The notes under the pieces: generated by a model
Told to the model about the DNA's origin: nothing
Seen by the model: only the letters and a program-made list of their open reading frames with translations
Database searches by the model: none
Position numbers and translations under genes: made by a program
NCBI GenBank assembly: GCA_001931875.2
Contig: MSJH02000793.1
Coordinates: 211,573-274,900 of the forward strand
DNA from: Byssochlamys sp. IMV 00236
Lineage: Eukaryota > Ascomycota > Eurotiomycetes > Eurotiales > Thermoascaceae
Direction: 5' to 3'
DNA: 63,328 nt
In this document: positions 23,510-35,212 of the stretch, piece by piece
Position numbering within the stretch: the stretch's first letter is position 1
How the letters are laid out: the number at the start of each line of letters is the position of its first letter

Positions 23510-25508
23510 ATGAGCGGCGCTATTGAGGCGCTCTACGTTTACGATGAGCATAAGTGAGTTCCTCTTCAGGTTTGATGGAAACTATACCGCTGACAAGCAT
23601 CCCCAGTCGTCCTATTCTAGAACACGTCTATCGCGCCCGCCCGCCCTCCGCATCCACCATCCTACCCCTCTACCTTGCACACCCCGCGCCGCGCCCTTCG
23701 CTGATCTATCTTCCGAGCACATCACCGCCAGTGACGGTTTTTTCGGTTGTGCACTCGAATCTGACGTTCATCGTGCCCAGCGATGTAGACGCGGAGCCGC
23801 TATTGGTGCTGGAATTCCTGCACCGCGTGATCGATGTGTTGGAAGAGTTCGTGGGAGCGCCGCTGCTCTCCAGCAAGATACAGGCCAACTATGATGTGAT
23901 TGCACAGCTGTTGGTGGAAATGTGCGATGCGGGGATCGTGTGTAATACAGAGCCAAATGTGTTGCAAGAAACGGTGGAGGTTCCGAATTGGATGGGCAAA
24001 CTGTTGGGCGGAGTAGGGTTACCAGGGTTAGTATATCTGCAATGGCATATTATGCTATTTATCAGGCACATTGGAGTAAATATTGACGTGGTTGTGCATC
24101 AAGGACCGCTTCGCCGTCATTGGGCCCCCCGAACCCGCTGAAACAGTCTTTATCATCCACGACGGCCAATATGGCCCAAGGGCCTGCGATTCCATGGCGA
24201 CGACCAGGTGTGCGACATACTTCCAACGAGCTATATGTGGATATCATCGAGTCTTTATCTGTGACGATTGCACCGTCTGGTCGGCTGCTGTCCGCTTTGG
24301 TATCGGGCACCATCGCCTTCACGGCCAAGATATCAGGAGTTCCAGATCTACTCCTGAATCTCACGGCTGCGGGCGGACAACATACAATTGCCAAGAAGAT
24401 CGAGCTTCCCGTGTTCCATCCTTGTGTGCGGCTGGGCCGGTGGAGAGAACGACCGGGTGAGCTGAGCTTTATCCCTCCAGACGGCCGCTTCATTCTTGCG
24501 GGATATGAGGTCAATCTCCTTCCTATTGACCCCGACCTCGACACTGCTCCTACCCATATGGAGAAGCTATTTCTACCTGCCATTGTCGACATCCGAAAGT
24601 CCCTTGGCCCCACAGGACAGGATTTTGAGGTCCGTCTGGTATTAAACACAAACTTCCCCGGCTCTTCGTCCTCACGACCCGCAGGAGGAGGCTTCGGCCG
24701 CGGTGGATCGGGCACATCTACGCCTTCATTCCTTGGAGGAGGTGCCAGCGGGAGCTCTTCCGCTCCGGTCCTGGACGAGGTCGTGGTCACGGTTCCTATC
24801 CCGAAGACCGTTCGTAATATCACAGATATGCAACCCAGCCGGGGCGAAGCTCAATATCAACCTGGAGACGACGTTCTCGAATGGCGCGTACCCACGAAAG
24901 ATGCCGGGACCATCTCAGGGACCGCGACTCTATACTGCACAGTTGTAGGAAATCTACCAGCAGACGAGGACATCGACGAAGACATCGAATTCGGCAACGA
25001 CCCAAGCACAAGAGCCACCGCCGATGCAGCGGACGCCAATCTTCTCCAAGGCTACTACAACGCAGACACATACCAGACTCCCAGCAAACCAAAAAAGAAA
25101 AAGGCCAAGAAAACAAAATCCAAAAAATCCCGCTCCGCAGCTGCCACCTCCACAGATACACCAGAGGACTCCGCCTCTCCATCCTCGCAGACACCACCAC
25201 CACCCCCTCCTCAAAACCCTCCATCCCAACAACAAGAACAACAACAGCAGCAGCAACAGCATCCATCAACATCACTATCCCTCAATCCTCAACAACCCCG
25301 CAAAAGCAAAGCCCAACTCAACGCCTCTCTAATGCCCACTTCCGCATCAGTCTCCTTCTCCGTGAGAGGATGGCTCCCCTCCGGAATCAAAGTCGAGAGT
25401 GTAATCATCGACCCCCGACGAAGCCGTGGCCTCGGCGAAGGCGTACGACCATACAAGGGCGTCAAGTATCTATGCATGAGTCGACGGGGCGTCGAGCGAA
25501 GATGCTAA
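23510..25508 (+). CDS. apm3: AP-3 adaptor complex mu subunit
   Basis: Three exons (23510-23553, 23607-24026, 24104-25508) give 622 aa. Joins restore DEHNRPILEHVYRARPPSA and LPGTASPSLGPPNPL. The longin-like N-domain spans about residues 1-140, with the C-terminal mu-homology domain starting at IPWRRPGVRHTSNELYVDIIE near 184 and ending in GLGEGVRPYKGVKYL and ERRC. The mu subunit of AP-3 recognises YxxPhi sorting signals and directs cargo from Golgi/endosome to the vacuole. Within the mu-homology domain (about residues 484-560) lies a Lys-, Pro- and Gln-rich low-complexity insertion that makes the protein some 180 residues longer than animal AP3M. Confidence 0.93.
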
Positions 25509-26439
25509 CTACGAAGTTAGTTATTTATTACTCAATCTCAAAAAGAAAGAAACTAGTTAGCGCCCGTGATTCTGAGCCGATATTTAGATGGGGAACTGTT
25601 GGGAACCGAATATGAGATTTATTATGAAGATATCATTCATCATGTTATTTCGCGATCTGATAATGCATTTTCTGGTCCTGGGGAAGGGAAGAGTAGCTGG
25701 AATAGATAGATTTATTATTAAAGTGAAGTCCCTTCGTATTAGTACAATGATAAACTGCGCGGTGGGCAGCTAGCTCTGCGTCAGCATTTTATTTTTATTT
25801 TCTTTTTTGACGTAGATGTCAATATCAATATTAGTCTATCTTGGATTCCAAATATTCACTCTCTTTCTCAGAAAGTAAGAAGCTACTACCACGTACTACT
25901 GCAAGGGTGCGCGAAGAGTAAAGAATTAAAAGTGGAAAGGACTGGAAGATCCTACCATTTAGCACGAGAGTAGATATCTATACATAGCACAAACACAAAA
26001 GATATCTCTCAAGATATTACATTATCAACAAAATGGAACTAACAAACAGAAGAGCATCGAACAGTTCGATGAGAGTATTATTACAACTAGAAAAGAAAAG
26101 AAATGAAATGAAAAGAAAAGAAAAAAGAATAAGCTGAAATCAAATTCATCCGATCCATCCATCATTTCCCCGGTAGTACTTACATCCAATCGTCAATGGG
26201 CGTATTCGAGGGCCATAACAATTTACCGTTCTTTTCCGGGACCACTGTAGAGAGAAATTGGTTTACGACTTCGATCGTCGATCAATGAACTGCTTGATGA
26301 AGTAGATGACTGGAACGCATGTAAGTAAGAATTTGATCCATGCTGTCGAATGGTCGATAAAAAAAAACAGGGGTATCTCCTTTTGGCGAATATGATGGTA
26401 CAGAATCCAGGGTATGTGCTTTGCTTCCGAGAAAATTAT
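25509..26439. other. convergent intergenic gap
   Basis: About 930 bp between the 3' ends of AP-3 mu (+) and the aldehyde dehydrogenase (-). AT-rich, with GAAAAGAAAAGAAATGAAATG purine tracts near 26088-26130. I see no gene. Confidence 0.55.
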
Positions 26440-28347
26440 CTACTCCTTGGGCTCCGGGTCTTCGGGGCTCTTTTCCTCTGTATCTAACCCAGAAGTGGCA
26501 GTAAGAGATCTGGAGAGAAAGCCCAGACAAGAGAGATGCAATGCTGAAAAAGATGAAGGGATAGAGACAAGGGAATGTAAGGCATAAAGATAAACTTACG
26601 AATAGCTAGGACTGCAGCTCTCCCAGCACCAGCCTTGACAGTGCCTCCGCCAAGCGTTAAAATAGCACGAAGCAAGCGGAAGCGGATCTTACGTCCCTCG
26701 CGGTCAAAGTCAGGTGTCAGCTGGCTAGCGACCCTGAACTTGGCCAGCTTCCCAGCATACGGAGGATAGCGAATAGTGATAACGCTCTCGAGCCAGCTTG
26801 GAGTAGTCGTAACCGGACGGCGATGCACGAAACAATCGAAACTGGCCTTGCCACGGTATGCACCATGTCCACTTTCACCGACACCGCCGAATTCGAGTGT
26901 CGGAATGTGAAAAGCAGCGTCGTTGACCGCGGCGCCACCGGAACGTGTGCTTCGAAGGACTGATAATCATTAATACTGAATGATCAAGTTTATAACTCGC
27001 TGAGGGATATAGGGGCCTACCTTTCTCTGCCTCCTCGCTCGTACCGAACGCATAAATACCAAGGGGGGTAGCTTGCACTCGATTGGCGATCTCGATGGCC
27101 TCGTCCAAACTATCCACGGGGAGAAGGGAGATAATCGGACCAAAGCTCTCCTGGGTCAGCAGGGCATCTTCAGTAGACTCTACCTGGACGATAGTGGGCT
27201 CGATAAAGCGCGTCTTCTCATCCAGGGTGCCTCCCACGATAATCTTGCCCTGGCTGCTGTCGATCATAGACTTGAGACGTCTAAACGCACCATCGTTGAT
27301 GATACGCGCGAAGTCGGGGGACGCCTTGGCTCCCTGGGGGTAGAATTCCTTGTACGCCTTCTTGAACTCCTCGATCACTGCAGGGAGGATTCCCCTCTCT
27401 ACAAGGATGTAGTTCTGTGAAGTGCAGACCTGACCTGCATTCAACGTCTTGCCCCAAAGCATTCTGCGCGCAACCAGTCTTGGATCGGCGTTCTTGGTCA
27501 CAATGGCCGGGTTCATTCCGCCCAGCTCCAGTACGACGGGCGTCAGATGTTCAGCAGCAGCCTTGGCGACGATTCTACCAACAGGGGCACTGCCAGTGAA
27601 GAAGATTTTATCCCATCGTTCCTCAAGCAGGGCTTGCGTCTCAGGGATACCACCCTGAACAATGGTATAGGATGAAGGGTCCAATGAGGCTTCAATGATC
27701 TGCTGCATGACAACGGCGCTGCGAGAGGAGTTCTGGCTAGGCTTGATGACAACGGTATTGCCTCCAGCAATAGCCCCAATGACGGGCCCAAGCGTAAGCT
27801 GGAAGGGGAAGTTGAATGATCTGTCGCGATATCATACCCTGTCAATTATAGCTAGCGTGTTTTGATTTGTTCAATGAACTCACCCAATAACGAGCACTAT
27901 TCCCAGCGGATCCTTCCTGATTCTCGGGTTCACGAATTTGAACGAAAAGTCGATATACGAGGGCTTCTCATCCTTGACCCACTGTTCCAGATGGCGAGTA
28001 ACGAAAATGATGTCGTTTTCGAGCCATCCGATCTCTCCGCTGTAGGCCTCGAAAGCGGGCTTTCCCAGATCATAGCTGAGAGCCTCTTGGATCAAGTCCT
28101 CCCGTTCCTTGATACTAGATGATCCAATAGTCAGCCACTGCCGCAACCATGTCAAGCCGCTATCTCGGTGGATACAGAGATCCTGCGCTGATAAAACTTA
28201 CGCCCAATACAGCTTCCGGAGCTGGACCAGTCTGTACTCGACGGGTCGCGTCTTGTTCTCGTTGAATGAGTCGCGGAGCTTTGCCACGCGCTGAGGGATC
28301 TCCTCGAGTGGTGTGTATTTAATCTCTGGAATGGTAGTGACACCCAT
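26440..28347 (-). CDS. fatty aldehyde dehydrogenase (class 3 ALDH, Hfd1-like)
   Basis: Five exons (28347-28202, 28114-27884, 27820-27021, 26959-26600, 26483-26440) give 526 aa. The general base is Glu224 in LELGGMNP and the catalytic nucleophile Cys258 in NAGQVCTS. The NAD-binding segment has FTGSAPVGRIV, and the C-terminal motif TLEFGGVGESGHGAYRGK is typical of class 3/fatty ALDHs. A tail of about 80 residues follows, Arg-rich then mildly hydrophobic (LRAILTLGGG), ending in an acidic TEEKSPEDPEPKE; the tail may bind membranes. These enzymes oxidise long-chain aldehydes from lipid breakdown to fatty acids using NAD(P)+. The next gene on the same strand is isocitrate lyase, which would act downstream of fatty-acid oxidation, though the pairing may be chance. 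Confidence 0.92.
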
Positions 28348-29317
28348 TATTTCTGCGCCACGGGCTGTGTGTTTGTTTGAAGATGCTAGTGTGGATGTTG
28401 TGTATGTTATACAGAAATTAAATTAACTGATCCAAGCTGCCGGCCACCGTACGTCATTGGACAGTGGACACGGGAAGAAGGCGACGCGCGGATAAGCGAT
28501 AAGCACAGCAAGTTATGAAAAGAAATAGATGGAATGGCTTAGCTCCTTGTACGAGAGATGAATCGATAGGGATGGAATGTCCCTTTGCTGAAATAGTGTA
28601 ACTAAATAGAAGAATTGGGGAACGTGAAATGCGGAGGCGGCGAGTCACGGAGCTGCCCGCTCGGCCTTGGAGTTCAGGCACATGCTTGCGGTTTCGCCGC
28701 GGCCGATGATCGTGGGCATACAGCTCGGCGTGGATGATCGTCCCGGCCGGACTCGACATTAACTAGATATTGATATTCTATCTGGAAGAGCCACTTGTGG
28801 GATGCGCAAAGCAGGCCAGTAAACCGAGCTGTACAGTCTGACATAGTCGCACACTACGACAGCTGCGATTGCTTCGATTCTCACGGCTCGTCTTATGTCC
28901 AGTTATCCTTATCTTATCGAACCCTTTCAGTCTCAGTTACAGCTTCAGTTCCAGGGGCTTTGATCTTACGCAATTGGACATTATCGATACTACGAGTAAT
29001 GATGCAAATAAATTCAAGAGAATCATATTGATCTCGAAATCGTGGACCATCCGTTCCACATAACCAATCAAAAAAACACACAAAGACGTCAATGGTACGT
29101 CGCAGCTAGGTACAATATACAGTAGGAAATCGAAATGCAAATGCAGTTTTCCACAAGACATTCATGACATATGCGCCATTATGGGGCATCAAGAAAACAC
29201 AAAAATGTTGCTCAACAACAGAGATGTTCCCGAGGGAAATGTCCCCCTCTTTTTATGCACAGGGTTCTGGGGTGACCTGGCAAGACACTGGCCTTTCTAT
29301 TTCGAAAAGTAAACCCC
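28348..29317. other. intergenic: ALDH promoter, isocitrate lyase 3' flank
   Basis: About 970 bp between ALDH and isocitrate lyase, both minus strand. It holds the ALDH promoter and the isocitrate lyase 3' UTR. Only short ORFs with no domain. Confidence 0.55.
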
Positions 29318-31059
29318 CTATTTGAACTGATCCTCCGTCACACCTTTACCCATGGCGCTGGTGCTGCTGACACCACCAGTCACCATCTTCAGAAGGTTGT
29401 CAACGTAGTTGGCGCCACTCCACTTCTGGTGCGTGACGACGTCGACCTTGTTGTCCATCTCGGGCTCCTGCACCAGCTCGCCGTACGCGCGCATGCCCTG
29501 CTTGGCGTACGCCTTGGCGAACGTATCCGTGATGAGAGCGGTGGTGTGGAGACCAGCCAGGGTGATGAACTGCCAGGCGTAGCCCAGCTTTCCGAGACGC
29601 TGGATGTAAGTCTCCTGCTCGTCGCGAGGCATGGCGGCCTTCCAGTTGAAGGAAGGAGACAGGTTGTACGCCAGCTTCTGCTCGGGCCAGACAGCGTGCA
29701 CGCCTTCGGCGAATTCCTTGGCCTGAGCGTAGTCGGGCAGCTTGCTCTCCATCCAGATGAGGTCGGCGAAGGGAGCGTAGGCAACCGCGCGGTTGACGGC
29801 ACACTGGGTACCGCCACGGTAGCGGTAGTAACCCTCACGGGTACGAGCGGCTTCCCAGTCGAAGTAGATATCGACACCGGTGATCTCCTTGGCGATGGCG
29901 CGGGCCTCGCTGTTGCTCTTGCCCTTGACGGCCTGCTTGTACTTCTCGATGAGCTCCTTCTTGTTGACGTGAACACCAGCGTTGATGGTGTCGACAACAG
30001 CCTCATCGAAGAGCTTCAGACCGGCCTGGGCGGTCCACTGATCCTCAATGGCCTGGAGCTGGTTTCCGTTCTTTCCAGCCTGCTCCGCAGCAACCATGAG
30101 GTCGTTAAGGGGCTGCAGGTTGGGGTTGGTGGCACCAACGATGAAGGCGTGGTCACGGTGGTCAATGGTCGAGGTGATCAGGGTGGCAGCCTCGGAGTCA
30201 GTTCGGGCGATGGCGAGGAGATCGGTACCCATGATATCGGCCTGGGCACGGATGGCAACCAGACGGTTGATGTGCTCGCTGATCGGGACCAGGACCTTTC
30301 CAGCCATGTGTCCACACTTCTTGGTACCAGGGGCCTGGTCCTCAATATGGATACCGGCAGCACCTCTCTCGATGAAGAGCTTGGTGAGCTTCATGACGGC
30401 AGTCAGACCACCGTGGCCAGTGTCCGCATCAGCAACGATGGGTCGGAGGTAGTCAATGTTGGCAACCTTGTCACGCTTCTCCTTGGGAGTGGTGATGCGC
30501 TCCTCACGCTGCTTGCGGTCGTGGAAGAGCTGGGCCATGAAGAGCTGGTTGACCTTTCGGGGGACAGTGTCCTAGTGAAGTTGTCAGTATGGTTTTACTT
30601 TGTCCATTGATTCGTGAACCAAGCAACTTACCATAGGGTAGTCTGCAAGATCGGGAGAGGGCTCGTCGGTGGAGGAGGCGGTGGAGGAGCTCTGCCATCC
30701 GGAAACGTAGACGGTCTCGAGGTACTTGGCCATCTGGGTGAGCATGGTAGGCTCGAGACAGCCATAGGTGAAGCTAGCGGTTTTGTTCTAATGCCATCAC
30801 ATGTCAGCAATTGCTTGTATACATCAGCGAAGGTTTCGGGACGGACCTTGAAGTTCTCCTCGACGATCTTCCAGAGCTTCTTGCTCTGCACGTTGGAGGG
30901 GTATTCAATCTTCAGGTTTCCACGCTTGGCCACGATCTGCTCAGCAGTGAAGGGACGCTTGGTGTACCTCCATCGGGGGTCTTGCCACCATCTCTTGACG
31001 GCCTCGACCTCTTCCCGGTACTGCTGGTCCTCCTGCTCGAAAAGTGCCTTGCTGCTCAT
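29318..31059 (-). CDS. acuD: isocitrate lyase
   Basis: Three exons (31059-30847, 30787-30632, 30571-29318) give 540 aa, the usual fungal length. The active-site loop is KKCGHM with catalytic Cys near 209. The Mg2+/substrate motif ADADTGHGG and the ICL block [15 protein letters not shown] are intact, as is the C-terminal LSPSFNW. It cleaves isocitrate to glyoxylate and succinate in the glyoxylate cycle, needed for growth on acetate or fatty acids, normally in peroxisomes/glyoxysomes. The C-terminus is EDQFK, so no canonical SKL-type PTS1 is present. Codon use is strongly biased to C/G third positions, which produces a long open antisense frame. Carbon-source regulation (FacB, CreA) is expected from known fungi, not shown here. 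Confidence 0.97.
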
Positions 31060-32989
31060 CTTGGCGATGCGGTAGGGACGATAGGGATCAAGTAGGATTC
31101 CGATTGATTCTTAAGATAGATAATAGAACGATGTCCCTTGGTCGACGACGTCAGAGGACTCGTGAAAGCGAAGCGTCAACGGACTGACGCCTTGAGATAA
31201 AAAAATATATATAGGTAGCCTCGTCTGTTGAGACCGGGGCTTGGTGTATGATTAAGCCTCCAAAAGGTAAAAATATAGGATAAATTGTTTTAAGAGAAAT
31301 AGTTTGGAGGAAGAAATGTCAGGATCATAAATGCCAGCTCCAGGAGCTGGAAATCACAAGCCAAACCCGGGGTACTTATTATTCCTTCGTCCGCCATGGC
31401 GAATGCGTCAGAAGGCGCTTCCCCGGCAAACTTTCGGCTCAGCGGGACAGCAGCTCGATTGTTACAGGCCGGTATTTCATCTGACGAAGACCGGGGGAAC
31501 CCTCTGACAGGACGAAAGGCGAGACAGAGTCATAGCCATTATTACTGCTGGCCCGGGTAACCATGGATTTCAAGAAGCACAAGCTGGGCCTCCGAATACA
31601 GGAAGCTCATGGGCCGATTCCAGCATCACGGTCTGTGTGTGGCTCGGGAGAGAGGATGGACCCGGCCAGTTGATCCTCGGTCTAATGGACGGTCGTGCTC
31701 CCTGCCCAGCGTCAGTACGTTTTGGGCTTAATGTCTTGCCACCAGGCCGTTCATCGTTCTGGAGAGAGCGGGGCAGTTCATGATTCACCTGTCTGTACTC
31801 TGTTGTAGCAACACCTGGGCCTCTGGATTATTCCTCCTCCTGGCTTTCTCCGAGTTTGAGCCTTCTTTTTTCCATCCCCAAGCGCCCTTTTCTGGGGAAA
31901 ATACGAGTTAGTTTGACTTAGTGGAAAGAATGATGGTGGGGGAAGACAAGCGGAATTGGGGGAGGTTGGAGAATAATAGTTGGAGGATGACGTCTGCTCT
32001 CTTCTGACAAAGACGGCGACACAGTCGAATGATTCTGGTAATTTATTTATTTTACTGTTACGGCTGTCGTACCCAGATAATCATAATAATACGAGATGAT
32101 GCGTTCTTCCGGACAACGCCATGATTCTCGCAGGTCTCCACGACGATGGAGTAGTTACCAGCATTCCAGAAGACGATCAGACTCCTCCTATTTTCAATAA
32201 TAATTCGAAAAGAAATGTGGCTTTCGAAATTCACCGAGACTTGAGTCATCCTTCCCGTCCGGTCTCGGTGCAAGTTCGCGGGCCTCCGCTGTGACCAAAA
32301 AACCGTCCGACCCCGGTATTCGGGATCCACGTACCAGTGAGTAGTAATTTGAGGGTTTTACTACGCGAGCAGCCAGTTGCTCCGTACTTGATTAGTCGAT
32401 CGCTGGATATCTTTACAATTTGGCCTCGGCTCTTCTGATGAACCAATGATCTCGGCCCACTGCAGATCCTCCATCAGTGTATCGATACAACTTACCGCCA
32501 GATAACTCATTATTACAGAGCATTACCCAGTACCAGAACTAATCATGACTACTAGTTAGTTAGTTAGCTGCTTAGGGAAAAGTAGTAGGCACGTCAGTCT
32601 GTCGCAACGTTTAGATACATCATACTAGAGTCTTCGTCTGGTTCCTATAATAGATGATTCTGGCTTGGTCCCCATGGATTCCCAGCAACCGCCATTCCGA
32701 TTTCCGCCACGACGGATTCTCCAGCACGATCTGGATTGGATCTGGGGTTCCCAGTGTCTGGGGGAAGCTTTAGCATTCAAACCGTGAAATGGTATCTACC
32801 CAACCAAGTACTGTACAACTTACTTAACATTTCAAACCTCCTGACAGACAGAGATGATCAATAATCATCATCTCCATCGCACCCTTGTTTGTGGGACAAG
32901 AGCATACTACTCAGAATACGTATGGTATGAGCAACTAACAGAGTCTAGACTTACAGTATTTTTTTACTACATTAGCAGTCTAATAATAA
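31060..32989. other. long intergenic region upstream of isocitrate lyase
   Basis: About 1.9 kb including the isocitrate lyase promoter and 5' UTR. ORFs are all short. No conserved domain, tRNA or repeat is recognised before the MITE at 32990. Confidence 0.5.
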
Positions 32990-33339
32990 TACAGTAAAAC
33001 CTGGCTATAACGAACCCGGGTATAACGAATACCTCGACATAACGAATTTGAAACCGTGTCAAAATCAAAATCCCATACAAAATTCGTTATTCCTCCCTAC
33101 TACGAAATTCGTTAATTTTTTCAGGCCTTTTCCATACAATTCGTTATACAAAGGTACAAATTTACCTTATTAGTCAGTGATTACCTCATTGACAATTTCC
33201 TATTAGGGTAATTTTTTAGAAAATTTCACTGCCCATACCAATATTACTAATACAGACCCACTTTTTATATAACGAATCCTCTATACAACGAATTACACTA
33301 CCTGGCTAAAATGATTCGTTATATCCAGGTTTTACTGTA
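32990..33339. mobile_element. pogo/Fot1-like MITE (346 bp) with TA target-site duplication
   Basis: Terminal inverted repeats CAGTAAAACCTGGCTATAAC at 32992 and its near-perfect complement ending CAGGTTTTACTG at 33337 (one mismatch in about 23 bp) are flanked on both sides by TA, the target of Tc1/mariner-pogo elements. The 346-bp interior has no ORF. Subterminal TAACGAA/TTCGTTA motifs recur about nine times in both orientations, possibly transposase-binding repeats. It is non-autonomous; a Fot1/pogo-type transposase elsewhere would be needed to move it. Confidence 0.88.
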
Positions 33340-34244
33340 CAATATACCAGCAGAGAAAAGTCCACCTTTAGTGCAATACGTACTCTTTTTCTCTCCCCCT
33401 TGTCCAAAGCTCCGTTGAACCTCGGCTGAAGCTCGCAGCGCGATCACCAGCCCAATCACACCGCAGATCCTTCTCTCAAACCGCATCCCATAATACGGAA
33501 TCACGATCAAAAACCGGAAGAAAGGGTAATTCTAATCCAGTGGTTAGTTAAATTATCGATAAACAAATATAATACAGCTACGCGAAATTCTGCGGGTGAG
33601 AAATAATTATTAACTATAGATGCGCTTCCGCATATCTTAATCACATTACCCTAGTTAACTATTGATTAGTATTACCATCCCGTGTTGTCTCGTTGCTTTG
33701 ACTCCCCTCCCTCGGGGGATATCGGATGCATACCTGAGATGGTATCATTTAAGAACGAAAATTGTAAGTTACATATGCCACAGCGTCATTAAGAATTGTA
33801 TTATGGGATATTGTATCCTGCGCGGATAAAACGGACACTGTTCAGAATTCCCGCAGTTATCACCTTCCTACATTACCATGCAGAGATAGTTTAAGTACAT
33901 AGTCCTCATCTCGTCTCGGACACACACGGAGATATTAACTCATTCATTCCGACCCCTGCTCTTGTATCGTTGTGATGAAATGCAGCTGGTCCATTTAGAT
34001 CAAGGATGAAAAGCAGGAGTTCGCACTATTCTAGCTAGTATAGTAGTTGGGCAGGAAACGAATAGTTATATTTCACCGTTGTAGTAATTAAAAGTATCAT
34101 TTGTAGATTAACGATTTTATCAGACTGGTGTTGTGTGTCTCTGCATATGCCAGTAACTGCTGCTAAGAGTCCATGTGTGCATGTGTCGAAGATTGAATGG
34201 CAGCGTCAGACCTGAACACCTTGAATTGCTTGCTTGCTTCTAGG
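33340..34244. other. intergenic, AT-rich, no gene seen
   Basis: AT-rich DNA between the MITE and the repeat at 34210-34335. Only chance ORFs. Confidence 0.5.
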
Positions 34245-34336
34245 TCTAGGGAGGATTTGAACCCACATTCAACTCTATCCAGATGAGAGCCGGAAATTAA
34301 GTCCAGATACGCGATCATATCACTTAGACCACATTA
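34205..34336 (-). repeat. tRNA-derived SINE-like repeat, copy 1
   Basis: Read on the minus strand it has an A-box-like TGTGGTCTAAGTG (34321-34333), an anticodon-arm-like CTGGA CTTAATT TCCGG (anticodon UAA, Leu-like), a variable-arm-like stem and a perfect B box GGTTCAAATCC (34253-34263). A non-tRNA 3' module follows (CTAGACCTAGAAGCAAGC, AATTCAAGG). The acceptor stem does not pair, so it is not a functional tRNA. The 3' module recurs at about 61280 and 62940. Confidence 0.6.
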
Positions 34337-35212
34337 TTATCTGAATCTGGGATCTTTCCTTGATTGTTTCTAGCTGGTGTATTTGGGTCTCTGACGGGCT
34401 GTTAAAAGGGACAGGTATCTCTGTTAGAGCAAAAAGACTGGCATACAAGGCCTAATTAACTCAGATATTTAGCTCTTGATTCACATCATCGACATTCGCA
34501 CTTTATATGTTTCTACTCTCGCAGCATAGGGCTACAATATTGACAACACTCTTTCAAAATAGATCTTTATCGCATTGGAGATATCGATATAGACATTCCA
34601 TTGCTCTTAATTATGCTACTGCATCTTCTATCGAGTCACAATACTCCCTTGCAGCCGCAGGGTCAGGCTGCATTTATTAAAGAGTCGAGCCATCTTTCTC
34701 GTGCAATGTGTGCATCAACTTCGAATCTACTCGATTATCTTTTACTTTTTCTAAGAATGCCGCACTCCCGATCTTCGCTCAGACCGTAGTATTCTCACTC
34801 GCTTTCTTCAATTTGCCCATGAATGCACCCCATGTAACGAAGACACATGGAGATAACAGAATTAGAATTACCTTCAAATGGAATAGAGACTGAAGAAGAA
34901 TCTAGCAAACGTATCGACTTAAAAGGAAAATGGTCAAGTGCAAATGCATGAGCCACCTTCGAGTGAGATTGCCCCAGAGGCGTAACAGGGAAAATAAATG
35001 AGAAACGTCACTTCGTCAGCAATCACCCGCATCGCGAAGAGCGTTGTAAAATTGTCTCCGTATCAAAACTAGGCAAGCTCAAACAGATCACGTGACGGAT
35101 AAGGAGAAAGAAATATGGCTGCCTTTTTCTGTTCTTTTCTAACGTCTAAATCACAGCAGAATTAAAAATCTAGCATCGCTCGACATGGAAGATCAATGTT
35201 TGCTTTTCGGTC
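34337..35212. other. intergenic, 3' side of trehalase
   Basis: About 880 bp between the SINE-like repeat and the trehalase stop codon. No gene is seen; the part nearest 35213 should hold the trehalase 3' UTR. Confidence 0.5.

Noticed and set aside
24062..24823. 253-codon minus-strand frame opposite AP-3 mu
   Set aside because: Antisense shadow; the sense strand carries an unambiguous mu-homology domain.
29429..30610. 393-codon open frame on the plus strand opposite isocitrate lyase
   Set aside because: It is the mirror of a highly biased coding sequence (C/G third positions leave few antisense stops). It has no domain and no splice logic.
34246..34333. A functional tRNA-Leu(UAA) gene on the minus strand
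   Set aside because: The A box, B box and anticodon arm are present but the acceptor arms do not pair and the T stem has a mismatch; it is better explained as a tRNA-derived repeat.
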